64,000 bases of DNA, taken from contig CAYZUS010000002.1 in NCBI GenBank assembly GCA_964481885.1, positions 81,594 to 145,593 on the forward strand, written 5' to 3'. Position numbers and translations under genes: made by a program. Position 1 is the first letter of the stretch. Each line of letters begins with the position of its first letter. The stretch is from Fen731 sp964481885 (lineage in GTDB: Bacteria > Actinomycetota > Humimicrobiia > Humimicrobiales > Humimicrobiaceae). Shown in pieces: positions 25,765 to 34,829 of the stretch. Under the pieces are notes generated by a model, which was given only the letters and a program-made list of their open reading frames with translations, had not been told where the DNA came from and did not search any database.

Positions 25765-27114
25765 TTAATGATACGTAATATTAAGATTTACTCCGGAAGA
25801 TTTGTCATATTCCCAACCATCATAGTTATCATTACCGTTACTTGCACCGTTGGACCAGTGTATCCTTATCTGGAACCTGCTGTGGCCTGCAGTCACGGCA
25901 CTTTGAAGCTGTGTCTTTAAATCTGCAGCATTACATGTAAAACTGCCGCCCCCGGCATTATTAAATTTCTGAATTCCTGCGGATAAAAGATCAAAGTCTG
26001 ATGCTACAAGAGGCTCTGCACCCCAATTTACCACACCTACCCATAAGTCCAGGAGAAACGCAGAGCTGCCCCATGTTTGTTTCAAATTGAAAGGCATTGA
26101 AGCGGAATCTATAGTCTTTCCTGCCAGGGAAGATATATCAAAACTTATGTATCCCCTCACACTTTTATTTGCAGGGGAATCCCCGGCAAATATATCTGTT
26201 TCTCCGCCTGCAACATGTACGGGCCCTCCCTGTTCAATATATCCGCTTTCAGCGATTATCTTTGGTACAGTAAAGCTCGTAATGGCTGATTCGACATCCA
26301 CCACCTTGGTCATGGAAGTCTCACCACCTTTGCCGTCAGCCACTTTTAAAATTATAGTAGCCGGGCCGGCTGCAGCAGGCGCTGTCCATTTCATCGGGTT
26401 TACGGTATCAGCTGTATCTATGGAGCCGCTGTTTACGGTCCATTTATAAGCAAGGGCGTCGCCATCAGCATCCGATGCATCGCCATTTACAGTATATTGC
26501 TGTCCCGACTTGATGCTTGCGCTTGATAAAGTTATATCATTTATTTCAGGACTCCTGTTTTCGGAACCACAGCCCCAAGTCAGGTTTAGTGTTGTGCTCG
26601 CCTCTCCTGCAGAGTTCTTTGCAGTTGCAGTCAGAGTGTACGGCACCCCTCTGTGAATATTTATCTGGACTTTTTTGGACCCCCAGGCTCCGGCACTGTC
26701 ATCTTTGCTGAACTTTACAGTTGGAGCAGGATCTCCCGTCACGGTAGCTTTTACCCTGTAATAGCATATATCGTCCCCGGCTGAATATGTCGGTCCTTCA
26801 TATATCTCCAGAATTATTGTCGGTTTGGTGCCAGAGGCAGTGCTTTCTGCAGCTGTGGTTGATTCCGAAGTTGTTTCAGTGACTTTCGAATCAGATGTTT
26901 TTGCAGTAGATTCAGTAGAGGAGTCTTTTCCGTCTTTGCTTGTTGTGCTGTCTACGGGTTTGTCTGTTGAAGCACCCGCAACGGTCTCTGTATCTGTTCC
27001 TGTTTTGTCAGTTGCTGCCGTACCTGCTCCACACGCGTTACAGATTGCAGCGGTTCCAAAAACCATAATTACCACCAGCGCCACCAGGATATAATAGTAT
27101 TTCTTGTGTGCCAT
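25765..27114 (-). CDS. Secreted PKD/Ig-like domain protein with C-terminal DNRLRE-type domain
   Basis: 449 residues. The N-terminal signal/membrane helix (MAHKKYYYILVALVVIMVFG) is followed by a Thr/Ser/Glu/Asp-rich linker to about residue 97. An Ig-like segment, then a PKD-like domain (NRSPEINDITL ... DASDADGDALAYKWTV ... LKVADGKGGET) and a C-terminal beta-sandwich resembling DNRLRE domains (GYISFDISSLAGKTIDSASM) follow. Such proteins are usually exposed on the surface and bind carbohydrate or other cell-wall polymers. A canonical lipobox is not clear. It stands alone with its own terminator. Domain calls are from motif recognition; function is unknown. Confidence 0.75.
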   Translation of the reverse strand: MAHKKYYYILVALVVIMVFGTAAICNACGAGTAATDKTGTDTETVAGASTDKPVDSTTSKDGKDSSTESTAKTSDSKVTETTSESTTAAESTASGTKPTIILEIYEGPTYSAGDDICYYRVKATVTGDPAPTVKFSKDDSAGAWGSKKVQINIHRGVPYTLTATAKNSAGEASTTLNLTWGCGSENRSPEINDITLSSASIKSGQQYTVNGDASDADGDALAYKWTVNSGSIDTADTVNPMKWTAPAAAGPATIILKVADGKGGETSMTKVVDVESAITSFTVPKIIAESGYIEQGGPVHVAGGETDIFAGDSPANKSVRGYISFDISSLAGKTIDSASMPFNLKQTWGSSAFLLDLWVGVVNWGAEPLVASDFDLLSAGIQKFNNAGGGSFTCNAADLKTQLQSAVTAGHSRFQIRIHWSNGASNGNDNYDGWEYDKSSGVNLNITYH

Positions 27115-27207
27115 AAAATTTCCTCCTAGCTCTTTTTTGGAATATTTATAATCTTTACTTCAATATATATAAATCACACAAAACTTTTAAAAATGTATAT
27201 TAAATTA

Positions 27208-27221
27208 ATAATACGTATTAT
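27208..27221. promoter_or_regulatory. Perfect 14-bp palindrome upstream of the PKD protein gene
   Basis: ATAATACGTATTAT, 94 bp upstream of the start at 27114. A perfect dyad with central CG is typical of HTH dimer binding sites, but no regulator can be assigned. Confidence 0.35.
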
Positions 27222-27316
27222 AACCTTTTGAAACAACACTTCAAAATTATTTTAAAATTCTTTAAAAACTTTCATATATTTTATTTAGTTTATTTTATTC
27301 TGTTTGGTTGCAAATT

Positions 27317-27559
27317 AATCTTAAAGAGTTTTGCTGAAATTTTCTATTTTAATCTTAAAGAGTTTTGCTGAAATTTTCTATTTTAATCTTAAAGAGTTTT
27401 GCTNNNNNNNNNNNNNNNNNNNNNNNNNNNNNNNNNNNNNNNNNNNNNNNNNNNNNNNNNNNNNNNNNNNNNNNNNNNNNNNNNNNNNNNNNNNNNNNNN
27501 NNNTTTTGCTGAAATTTTCTATTTTAATCTTAAAGAGTTTTGCTGAAATTTTCTATTTA
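27317..27559. repeat. 34-bp tandem repeat array interrupted by a 100-N scaffold gap
   Basis: The unit starts AATCTTAAAGAGTTTTGCTG and is 34 bp long. Copies are at 27317-27350, 27351-27384, 27385 into the gap, a partial from 27504, and 27526-27559. Copies are identical apart from the last base of the final one. There are no spacers, so it is not CRISPR. The gap (27404-27503) presumably hides an unknown number of further copies. Confidence 0.9.
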
Positions 27560-27842
27560 AAGAATCTGAGTTGAAATACAATAGCAATAGTTAAAAAGAA
27601 AATCTTTGATTAAAATAGTTTGTAAAAATAAATGTTTATAAGTATTATTGTTGGAATAATTCCGGTGACTGGCCCGTTTGATAAATTCCGGTAACAGGCC
27701 GCATGTACAACCCTTCAGTTTTTCCGGTTTTATAAGTATTTGTAAGCAGATTCAGTATTTTTTCTGTTCAGTATAAATCAGCTGATCGCGCTATTGATAG
27801 CCACAAATTTATAAAAATTAAAACAAAAATCAATTATAAAAA

Positions 27843-29129
27843 ATGAATGATATAACTATAAGGGAACTTGGGGAGTATATCCCATCCGTTTTTAACAGTG
27901 TCAGCATGAACAAACTGAAAGAGTTTACCATAATACCTTACTTTATTGACTGGTACAGCTCAGAAAGCTCTAAAAAAGTGTTTCCAATATTTTTCCAGGA
28001 AATATCTGATTTAAACCCCACCTCGTTTCAGATTCCGGGAGTTCTTACAAGAAATCCATTTTTTGATCATACAAGGATAAAATTTTTTGCAGCTTATAAA
28101 AACAATATTCCTGCCGGAAGGATAGCAGCTTTTGTGGATTTCAATTTCAACACACAGCATAACTGCAATACAGGATGGTTCGGACTTTTTGAATCGATTG
28201 AAAACAGTGATGTTGCCAACAGGCTCATTGAAACTGCGATAGGGTATCTTAAGGAAAATGGATGTAAAAATGCTGTCGGCCCTGCAAAGTTCAGTGCAAG
28301 CGGTGAAATAGGATGCCTGATTGAAGGATTTGATAAAAGGCCATACTTTCTTGAACCATATAATGCCCCTTATTATCAGGGATTCCTGGAAAATTATGGG
28401 TTCGCAAAGGAAAATGACTGGTACGCCATGGGTACTGACATTGTACAGGCAAATACTTATATGGAGAGAATCCAGAAGGTTCTTGGAAAAACAAACGGGA
28501 CAAAGAGAGAATTCGGAAATATCAGTGGATTTAAGTTGAGAAATGCAGATTTTTCAAAACTGAAAGTTGAAATACAGATTATAAGGAATTTATATAACGA
28601 AATATGGAACAAAGGTAACCATCCCCAGCAGACAATACTGACTGAAAAAGAGTTTGATATTCTTGCTCAGGGTATTAAAGCAGTAGCAATCGAGGACCTG
28701 ATTTTTATATATGAAAAAGATAACAGCCCAATAGGAGTTTCCATCAGCCTTCCTGATATCAATGAGGTAATTGATGAATATGACAGGAATATTGGTATGC
28801 AAGGAAAGAAAAAATACATTCCCTCGAAGAGTTTTTTTGGCCTGAAAGATTTAAACAGAGATTTAAAAATTTTTAATATTATAAACAGGCGCCTCAGGGA
28901 AAAAAAGTTTGAGGGCTTGAGAATCCTTATACTTGGAATAAAAGAGGAGTACAGGAAAACAGGCATTGACTCCCAGCTGTATATTGAGACTTTTAAAAGA
29001 GCAAAAGAGCTTGGAATAAAGAAAGGCTCAGGCTCCCAGCTTGCTGACATAAATTTCGATATTTTAAATCCGCTGTTTAAAATCGGAAAACTGTCAATGA
29101 CATGGCGCGTCTATAATCTGAATATATGA
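27843..29129 (+). CDS. GNAT-superfamily-like protein (YghO-type)
   Basis: 428 residues. The central segment GPAKFSASGEIGCLIEGFDK (about 140-160) with YNAPYYQGFLENYGF is the hallmark of a GNAT-related family, annotated variously as acetyltransferase or YghO-like, whose reaction is not established. A C-terminal GNAT-like half contains ILILGIKEEYRKTGIDSQLY, resembling the acetyl-CoA pyrophosphate-binding loop region. Probably cytoplasmic. It overlaps the following membrane-protein gene by 4 bp (ATGA), so they are translationally coupled. Confidence 0.78.
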   Translation: MNDITIRELGEYIPSVFNSVSMNKLKEFTIIPYFIDWYSSESSKKVFPIFFQEISDLNPTSFQIPGVLTRNPFFDHTRIKFFAAYKNNIPAGRIAAFVDFNFNTQHNCNTGWFGLFESIENSDVANRLIETAIGYLKENGCKNAVGPAKFSASGEIGCLIEGFDKRPYFLEPYNAPYYQGFLENYGFAKENDWYAMGTDIVQANTYMERIQKVLGKTNGTKREFGNISGFKLRNADFSKLKVEIQIIRNLYNEIWNKGNHPQQTILTEKEFDILAQGIKAVAIEDLIFIYEKDNSPIGVSISLPDINEVIDEYDRNIGMQGKKKYIPSKSFFGLKDLNRDLKIFNIINRRLREKKFEGLRILILGIKEEYRKTGIDSQLYIETFKRAKELGIKKGSGSQLADINFDILNPLFKIGKLSMTWRVYNLNI

Positions 29130-29908
29130 TAAACCAAAAACTTTCAGTAAAGCCAAAAAACAGGCAAAGGCAAACCGCATTTATATTTATATGCCTGTCT
29201 GTTGCATCTGTAATATTGATTTTTATCCCTTCCATTACAGGCATCGACGGCATGAATGGCGGTTTTGCAATATCTTTTGTTGCCATATTCCTTTCCATAT
29301 CTTTTTTAATAAGTGCAATCGTTTTTTTTGTGATGGCAAAAAGATTTGACGCTGCTGTAACTGATGACAATGTGATTCTTCACTGGGTTTATAATAAATC
29401 AGAATGGATGAAATTTGCAGGCAAGGAATTCACAGTACAAAAAAAAGAAAAATGGTTTCTTTTTATTTTAATTACCGGAATTGCGTTTGTAGTGCTTACA
29501 GTTTTCTCAATTATTGTCAGGGATTCCTGGCGCATTATGATAATGGTTTTTTTTGGGCTCGCGGCACTTCTTGCATTTGTGGCCTTTGCCGTTCCAAAGA
29601 TACAATATGCAAACTTTAAGAAGATATTTCCGGAGGCATACATTGCGAAGGGGTGCGTCTATCTCACAGGAGAATTTCACTGCTGGAGCATGCTCGGAGC
29701 TGCGCTTGAGGACGCTGAGTTTGATAATAAGAGCATGCAGATTAAGATTACCTACTCCTATCCCGCAAGATACAGCCGCAGCGAAACCACTGTAAGAATT
29801 CCTCTGCCCATGCAGGAAAATTCTCAGCCTGAAATAGATGAAATAGAAAAAATAATACTGCAGGCAGAAAACGCGATTTCTATTCTCAAAAAGTCAAATA
29901 AGCTTTAA
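29126..29908 (+). CDS. Membrane protein of unknown function
   Basis: 260 residues. Four hydrophobic helices (about 18-38, 48-70, 110-132 and 137-158) precede a soluble C-terminal domain of about 100 residues that begins after VPKIQYANFKKIF and ends in a short helix. No family recognised. The N-terminus is basic. It is translationally coupled to the upstream GNAT-like gene, so it may anchor or cooperate with that protein at the membrane. Confidence 0.65.
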   Translation: MINQKLSVKPKNRQRQTAFIFICLSVASVILIFIPSITGIDGMNGGFAISFVAIFLSISFLISAIVFFVMAKRFDAAVTDDNVILHWVYNKSEWMKFAGKEFTVQKKEKWFLFILITGIAFVVLTVFSIIVRDSWRIMIMVFFGLAALLAFVAFAVPKIQYANFKKIFPEAYIAKGCVYLTGEFHCWSMLGAALEDAEFDNKSMQIKITYSYPARYSRSETTVRIPLPMQENSQPEIDEIEKIILQAENAISILKKSNKL

Positions 29909-30113
29909 GAATAATTCGACGTTCTGCTTACACTTGCAATCAATTACTTCCCCCGTCATGTATCAAAAAGTGCCGCAATCTTTTACTTTTCCCCGAAAGT
30001 ATTTATGTATTTTCCCTTTTGCGCTCCGGTTTTCCTGCCGGCCAGAGACACACTTTAAAACTGCATTAAAAAAATAAATATTTTATTTGCTTTTGTTTGT
30101 TTATTTATATATG

Positions 30114-30165
30114 CTACTAATTCAGTAGTAATAATATGTTTAGTAGTTAATATCTATTACTGAAT
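30114..30165. promoter_or_regulatory. Inverted-repeat region upstream of the DoxX-like gene
   Basis: Two interleaved dyads: CTACTAA (30114-30120) with TTAGTAG (30140-30146), and ATTCAGTA (30120-30127) with TACTGAAT (30158-30165). Repeated ACTA/TAGT arms upstream of a DoxX gene suggest a MarR/DUF24-type redox regulator site; the regulator is not identified. Confidence 0.4.
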
Positions 30166-30203
30166 AATAATAAATGACAACAAAAACAAATGGGAGGCAA
30201 AAA

Positions 30204-30716
30204 ATGAAGGAAAATTTTGAGGTACAAGTACTGGGAAAACCGTTGAAGGTCATGCTTGTGATACTGCGCTATGTTATGGCTGTTCAATTTCTATGGGCAT
30301 TCTTTGACAAATTACTGGGTCTTGGATTTTCTACAAAACCCGAAGGAGCCTGGATAAATGGCGGGTCCCCGACATTCGGGTTTTTAACAAAAGGAGCAAC
30401 AGGCCCTTTTACCGGGCTTTTTAATGCTATCGGGGGTAAGGGCGTGACAGATGTACTGTTTATGCTTGCGCTTCTTGGTGTAGGGATAGCATTGCTTTTA
30501 GGAATTGGAATGAAAATCGGAACTATTTCGGGAGCCGTCCTGATGTTTTTTATGTGGGCAGCTGCATTGCCAAAAACAAACGATTTTTTCCAGATAGATG
30601 ACCACATTGTAAACCTTATAGTATTGCTTGTTCTGTTATTTGCAAAAGCCGGACAATATGCAGGGCTTGGGAGAAAGTGGTCAGCTCTTGTTAAAAAAGC
30701 ACAATGGCTTGAATAA
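30204..30716 (+). CDS. DoxX-like integral membrane protein
   Basis: About 170 residues with four membrane helices. The pattern ILRYVMAVQFLWAFFDKLLG at the N-terminus and the long loop GGSPTFGFLTKGATGPFTGLF are typical of DoxX-type proteins related to the small subunit of thiosulfate:quinone oxidoreductase. The C-terminal LLFAKAGQYAGLGRKWSAL also fits. Many members lie in stress or redox operons with uncertain function. The start at 30204 is chosen because GGGAGG stands 7 bases before it; an in-frame ATG at 30174 has none. The upstream region contains inverted repeats. It stands alone. Confidence 0.8.
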   Translation: MKENFEVQVLGKPLKVMLVILRYVMAVQFLWAFFDKLLGLGFSTKPEGAWINGGSPTFGFLTKGATGPFTGLFNAIGGKGVTDVLFMLALLGVGIALLLGIGMKIGTISGAVLMFFMWAAALPKTNDFFQIDDHIVNLIVLLVLLFAKAGQYAGLGRKWSALVKKAQWLE

Positions 30717-31016
30717 AATTGGCATAAAGCTTGTGCCAGGGTTAGAGTATTACTTAAAATACGGCAACATCGGAAAGCAAGAATTACGTTTAGGGATACC
30801 AAAAGAATAAGTACCGGAAAAATTAATTTCAGAAAATAATTGGTACCGGTAAAATTAAATAAAGGTATAAATATTTAAAAAAAGTTAAATAGATAAAAAG
30901 ACCAGGGTGGATTATGTTAATTATATCTGTCCTGGTCTTAATTTATAATAACCACTAAGTTTGCTGCTGCTTAACAGATCCTCTGCTGATATCATTAAAG
31001 ATAATTTTATTGTTTC
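30717..31016. other. Convergent intergenic region
   Basis: Contains two TACCGGtAAAAATTAA-like segments around 30812 and 30843, and the hairpin at 30899-30938. No gene seen. Confidence 0.45.
30899..30938. terminator. Convergent terminator hairpin
   Basis: AGACCAGG (30899-30906) pairs with CCTGGTCT (30931-30938). The AAAAAG before it gives a U-tract for the minus strand. It lies between the DoxX-like gene and the MacB-like permease gene. Confidence 0.55.
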
Positions 31017-32255
31017 TTATTCGTACCTCAGCGCTTCGATAGGATTTAGCCTTGCCGCCCTCATGGCAGGATAGATACCAAAGAACAGTCCAATGACAGT
31101 GGAGAAAGAAATTGCAAGCAATATGGAAGTGCCCGTGATATTTGTCTGCAATACTGTAAACTTTGCCAGAACAATTGTCACCGCAACTGCAAAAAGTATG
31201 CCCAGTATCCCCCCGGAAATACTTAAGACCGTGCTTTCAATTAAAAACTGAACCAGTATGTCCCTGTTCTTGGCACCAACAGCTTTTCTGATACCGATTT
31301 CCCTGGTTCTTTCAGTAACCGAGACAAGCATTATATTCATTATGCCAATACCACCTACAAGAAGTGAAATTCCTGCAATGCTTGAGATAACAACAGTAAA
31401 AATGCCTGTAATTGTTCCAACCATATCAAGAATCTGTGTCTGGCTGTTAACAGTAAAATCGTTTAGTTCGTCTTTTCCAAGTCGATGAGCTCTTCTGATA
31501 ATTTTTTCAGTTTCTTTAATTGCCTTGTCAGAATCGACATTGTCTTTGGCTTGGGCAAGAATCATATTTAAATAATCTATACCATAGAGCCTGTTTTGAG
31601 CAGTAGTTATGGGTATTGAGACGACATTATCCTGGTCATTTCCAAACTGATCCGTACCTTTTGGTTTGGTCGTTCCGATTATTGTAAAATTTTTTCCGTC
31701 AACTTTTACTATTTTACCTATAGGGTCAGTATCTTTAAATAATGTATCCATAATGGTCTTGCCGACAAGCGCTACATTGGCTGAATTGGAAACATCACTT
31801 TCAGTATAAAACTTCCCATCCTCTATCTCGATATTGTAAATCTCTTTGGCTTTTTCTGAAGAGGCGTAAATGCTTGCTCGCGTACTTTTATTTTGATAAG
31901 TAATTACAGATGAACTGATAATTATAGGTATCGAGCCGATTAATGTGGTTGACTGCTTGTCAAGCTCTTTAATGTCATCAATCTTTAATGACATTTTATC
32001 AGCACTGCCCCCGAACATTGCCTGCGGACCACCCTGCTGCTGACGCTCCTCATTTCCGGGAGTTACAATTATAAGGTTAGAGCCAATGTCCTGGACACTT
32101 TGAATTACTGATTGCTGTGCCCCGGAACCTATGGACATCATGGCTATAACTGCACCGACGCCAATTATTATCCCCAGCATGGTAAGAAAAGCCCTCAGCC
32201 TGTTTGAACCAAGAGACTGGAACGCTATTTTTATGTTTTCAAGTAATCTTCTCAT
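31017..32255 (-). CDS. MacB/FtsX-type ABC transporter permease
   Basis: 412 residues. One N-terminal membrane helix (LTMLGIIIGVGAVIAMMSIG) is followed by a MacB periplasmic-core domain (about 50-270) and the three-helix FtsX domain. That domain includes GGIGIMNIMLVSVTERTREIGIRKAVGAKN, shown here only in part as the family's ERTREIGIRKA block. Such permeases are mechanotransmitters that drive export of peptides, lipoproteins or antibiotics. It is encoded 5 bp after the matching ATPase and forms an operon with an upstream membrane-fusion protein, giving a complete MacAB-like system. Confidence 0.93.
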   Translation of the reverse strand: MRRLLENIKIAFQSLGSNRLRAFLTMLGIIIGVGAVIAMMSIGSGAQQSVIQSVQDIGSNLIIVTPGNEERQQQGGPQAMFGGSADKMSLKIDDIKELDKQSTTLIGSIPIIISSSVITYQNKSTRASIYASSEKAKEIYNIEIEDGKFYTESDVSNSANVALVGKTIMDTLFKDTDPIGKIVKVDGKNFTIIGTTKPKGTDQFGNDQDNVVSIPITTAQNRLYGIDYLNMILAQAKDNVDSDKAIKETEKIIRRAHRLGKDELNDFTVNSQTQILDMVGTITGIFTVVISSIAGISLLVGGIGIMNIMLVSVTERTREIGIRKAVGAKNRDILVQFLIESTVLSISGGILGILFAVAVTIVLAKFTVLQTNITGTSILLAISFSTVIGLFFGIYPAMRAARLNPIEALRYE

Positions 32256-32260
32256 ATTTT

Positions 32261-33031
32261 TTAGTCACACTTTGGTTTTTCATCAAGCCTTGGCATGTTT
32301 TTGAGCATTTCTACGGCATCAATAGGATTTTCAACTTTTTCCTCTTCAGAAATTATTCCGTCCCGCAGGTAAATAACACGATTAGTGTGTCTGGCTATAT
32401 CAAGCTCATGTGTGACAAGCAGGATTGTTTTGCCTTCCCGGTTTAGCTTCTGAAAAATTGCCATTATTTCTTCGCCTGTAACAGAATCCAGGTTTCCGGT
32501 TGGTTCATCGGCAAGAATTATTGCAGGATCATTTACAAGCGCCCTTGCTATGGCGACACGCTGTCTTTGGCCTCCCGACATCTGGCTTGGCTTATGCTTT
32601 TCCCAGCCCTCAAGCCCAACGGACCTGATGGATTCCATTATTTTTGCTCTTCTGTTTTTGATTGCGCCTTTGGTAACATATATGAGGGGTAGTTCTATGT
32701 TTTTAATTGCATTGACCCTTGAAAGAAGATTAAAAGTCTGAAATACAAATCCCACTTTTTTATTTCTTATTTCTGCAAGCTGATTATCTTTTAATTTGCT
32801 TACATCGGTCCCCTCAAGCAGATAGGTGCCTCCGGTTGGAATATCCAGGCAGCCTATTATATTCATAAGTGTTGATTTGCCTGAACCTGAAGGACCCATG
32901 ATTGCCACAAACTCGCCTTTTTGGATAACAAGATTTGCACCCCGCAGGGCCCTGACATCAAAATTGCCTATCTTATAGGTCTTGGTGACATTGGAGATTT
33001 CAATTGTTTTTGGATTGCCTGTATCTTCCAT
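32261..33031 (-). CDS. MacB/LolD-type ABC transporter ATP-binding protein
   Basis: 256 residues. Walker A GPSGSGKSTLMN, Q-loop VFQTFNLLSRVN, signature MSGGQRQRVAIARAL, Walker B ILADEPTGNLDS and the switch His in LVTHELD are intact. The class is the 3.A.1.122/125 export ATPases. It has a C-terminal extension of about 30 residues. It sits between the adaptor gene (15 bp upstream) and the FtsX-type permease gene (5 bp downstream), so the three act together in the membrane. Confidence 0.95.
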   Translation of the reverse strand: MEDTGNPKTIEISNVTKTYKIGNFDVRALRGANLVIQKGEFVAIMGPSGSGKSTLMNIIGCLDIPTGGTYLLEGTDVSKLKDNQLAEIRNKKVGFVFQTFNLLSRVNAIKNIELPLIYVTKGAIKNRRAKIMESIRSVGLEGWEKHKPSQMSGGQRQRVAIARALVNDPAIILADEPTGNLDSVTGEEIMAIFQKLNREGKTILLVTHELDIARHTNRVIYLRDGIISEEEKVENPIDAVEMLKNMPRLDEKPKCD

Positions 33032-33046
33032 AAAATTTCTTTTTAA

Positions 33047-34498
33047 CTAGCCCCCTAAACCGCCAAACATGCCTCTTATCCCGCCAGGGCTTTCCCCTGC
33101 GTCAGGCAGCGGCACCGGTGATGCATATATCACGTCCCCCTCTTTGAGGCCCGTTAATATTTCAGTATTATTGTAATCGGAGGCTCCGGTTGTAACTTCA
33201 ATTTTTTTGGATGCATTGCCAGACTCTGCCGCTGAAATGTCTATTGCGTCAACATATTTTTTACCATCTTCTTCATATACTGCTTCTGCAGGCACCAGCA
33301 AGACATTCTCAATTTTTAAGGTAGCAATCTCAAGATTTGCAGAAATTCCATACATAAAGCTTGGGTTTTTATCATCATCCGGAGTGACAGTAACCTCAAA
33401 CGTTATAATGCCTGCAATATTTTTTGAAATAGGTGCAATTGACGATACTTTCCCAGTGAAATCCTGATCAGGAAAAGCATCGAGAGTTATGCTTGCCTCC
33501 TGCCCAACTTTTACTTTTGATATATCAGTCTCATTAATATCTGACTTAACAACAAAGATGCTGCTGATTATTGCAATTGCCGGACCGGGACCTGCATATA
33601 CACCGTTTGAAAAGTTTGATTCCAGCACAATACCGTCATAAGGCGCCGTGAGTTTGTTTTTATTTATATCAAGCTTTGCAAGTTCAAGGTTTATTTTGGA
33701 AAGAGCGAGCTGGTTTTCTGCCTGCTCTATATTTTTTTGTGTTATTGCCATCTGCGCCTTTGCCGTCTGCAGACTGTTTAAATTGGTCCAGTAATTAGTT
33801 GACTGATTATTTAATGCCTGCTCATAAGCTCCTGCTGCAGCGTCTGTCTGGGATCTGGCACTTTCCTGTGCCTGATCATATTGGGATTGAGCGCTTGAGG
33901 CGCTGTTTTCAGCTGCAGTAACATTGTACCCTGCAATCCCCGCAGTGGATTTTAGGGCATTAAGGTATTTATTTGCAGAATCAACTGCTGTGGATGCACT
34001 TGCAAGTGAAGCTTCTGCAAGTATGTTGGCATCTTCCATGTTCTTGAAAGCATTCAGTGTCGCCTGCTCTGCAGTTGCAGCGCTGGACTCGGATAACTGG
34101 ACAGCTATATGATTGGCATTTCTGGCATTCTGGTAATTTAGTTTTGCAAGTTCTATGGAAGTTTCAGCAGTTTTTAAGCTCTCCTCTGCCTGCCTTGCAA
34201 GAATCTGTGTCCTGTCATTTGAAACTTCTATAAGAATATCGCCTTTCTTAAAAAACTCGCCTTTTTTTAGCGACTTTAATACTTCCCCCGCAACTGAAAG
34301 CGAATAATTTTTTTTATCTGAAGAGTCAACGGAACCACTTGATGTAACTGTCTGCACTATATTTCCTTTTTGTACCGTAAAAGTATCAGGCATTGCGGTA
34401 ACTTCAGCTGCACAAGAAACCAGTGAAGCTGACATGGATACAAGTAATAAAGTAATAAAAAAAGCATAACTTATTTTTTTCTTTTTATTTCCAAACAT
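33047..34498 (-). CDS. HlyD/MacA-like periplasmic adaptor lipoprotein
   Basis: 483 residues from the ATG at 34498, which is preceded by GAGAGAGAAAG; the frame extends further but without a ribosome site. The lipobox LVSC gives Cys29. A lipoyl/barrel-sandwich half (VQTVTSSGSVDSSDK) is followed by a long coiled-coil hairpin rich in Ala/Gln/Glu (about 100-260), then the return strand LTAPYDGIVLESNFSNGVY, a beta-barrel domain and a glycine-rich C-terminus (GGIRGMFGGLGG). It links the MacB-like permease to the cell surface. In a monoderm such adaptors assist export of peptides or lipids. Confidence 0.9.
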   Translation of the reverse strand: MFGNKKKKISYAFFITLLLVSMSASLVSCAAEVTAMPDTFTVQKGNIVQTVTSSGSVDSSDKKNYSLSVAGEVLKSLKKGEFFKKGDILIEVSNDRTQILARQAEESLKTAETSIELAKLNYQNARNANHIAVQLSESSAATAEQATLNAFKNMEDANILAEASLASASTAVDSANKYLNALKSTAGIAGYNVTAAENSASSAQSQYDQAQESARSQTDAAAGAYEQALNNQSTNYWTNLNSLQTAKAQMAITQKNIEQAENQLALSKINLELAKLDINKNKLTAPYDGIVLESNFSNGVYAGPGPAIAIISSIFVVKSDINETDISKVKVGQEASITLDAFPDQDFTGKVSSIAPISKNIAGIITFEVTVTPDDDKNPSFMYGISANLEIATLKIENVLLVPAEAVYEEDGKKYVDAIDISAAESGNASKKIEVTTGASDYNNTEILTGLKEGDVIYASPVPLPDAGESPGGIRGMFGGLGG

Positions 34499-34829
34499 TT
34501 TTTCACTTTCTCTCTCTTCAAACACGGAAAAATACAAAAACAATATAATGGATTATGGCCAATATATCAGACTGAGGTATGCTATACCCGGTTCAGATTT
34601 TTGTCAATGGCTATATGTTTGTATATATATTTGAATAATAGTTATTTAATGGTAATCAGTCCGATTTATTTAAAAATTTCTTATACTGACAAAGCCTGAT
34701 TTTACCATAATCCTGCTTTTTTACTGACTTTTTTATTAAACTGCTTTCCTTATTTATTATGAATAAATATTGTGCTGAAACAGAACTTCCAATCAGCATA
34801 TGAACATTTCAAATAAATCCGAATTATGT

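Larger units (their letters stand above)
27115..27842. other. Long intergenic region with palindrome, tandem repeats and gap
   Basis: No credible gene in 728 bp. It contains a 14-bp palindrome (27208-27221), the 34-bp tandem repeat with the assembly gap (27317-27559), and two similar copies of ATTCCGGTgACtGGCC-type sequence (around 27658 and 27686). Confidence 0.6.

Noticed and set aside
27317..27559. 34-bp repeats as a CRISPR array
   Set aside because: Units follow each other directly without spacers, and no cas gene lies nearby. It is a tandem repeat.
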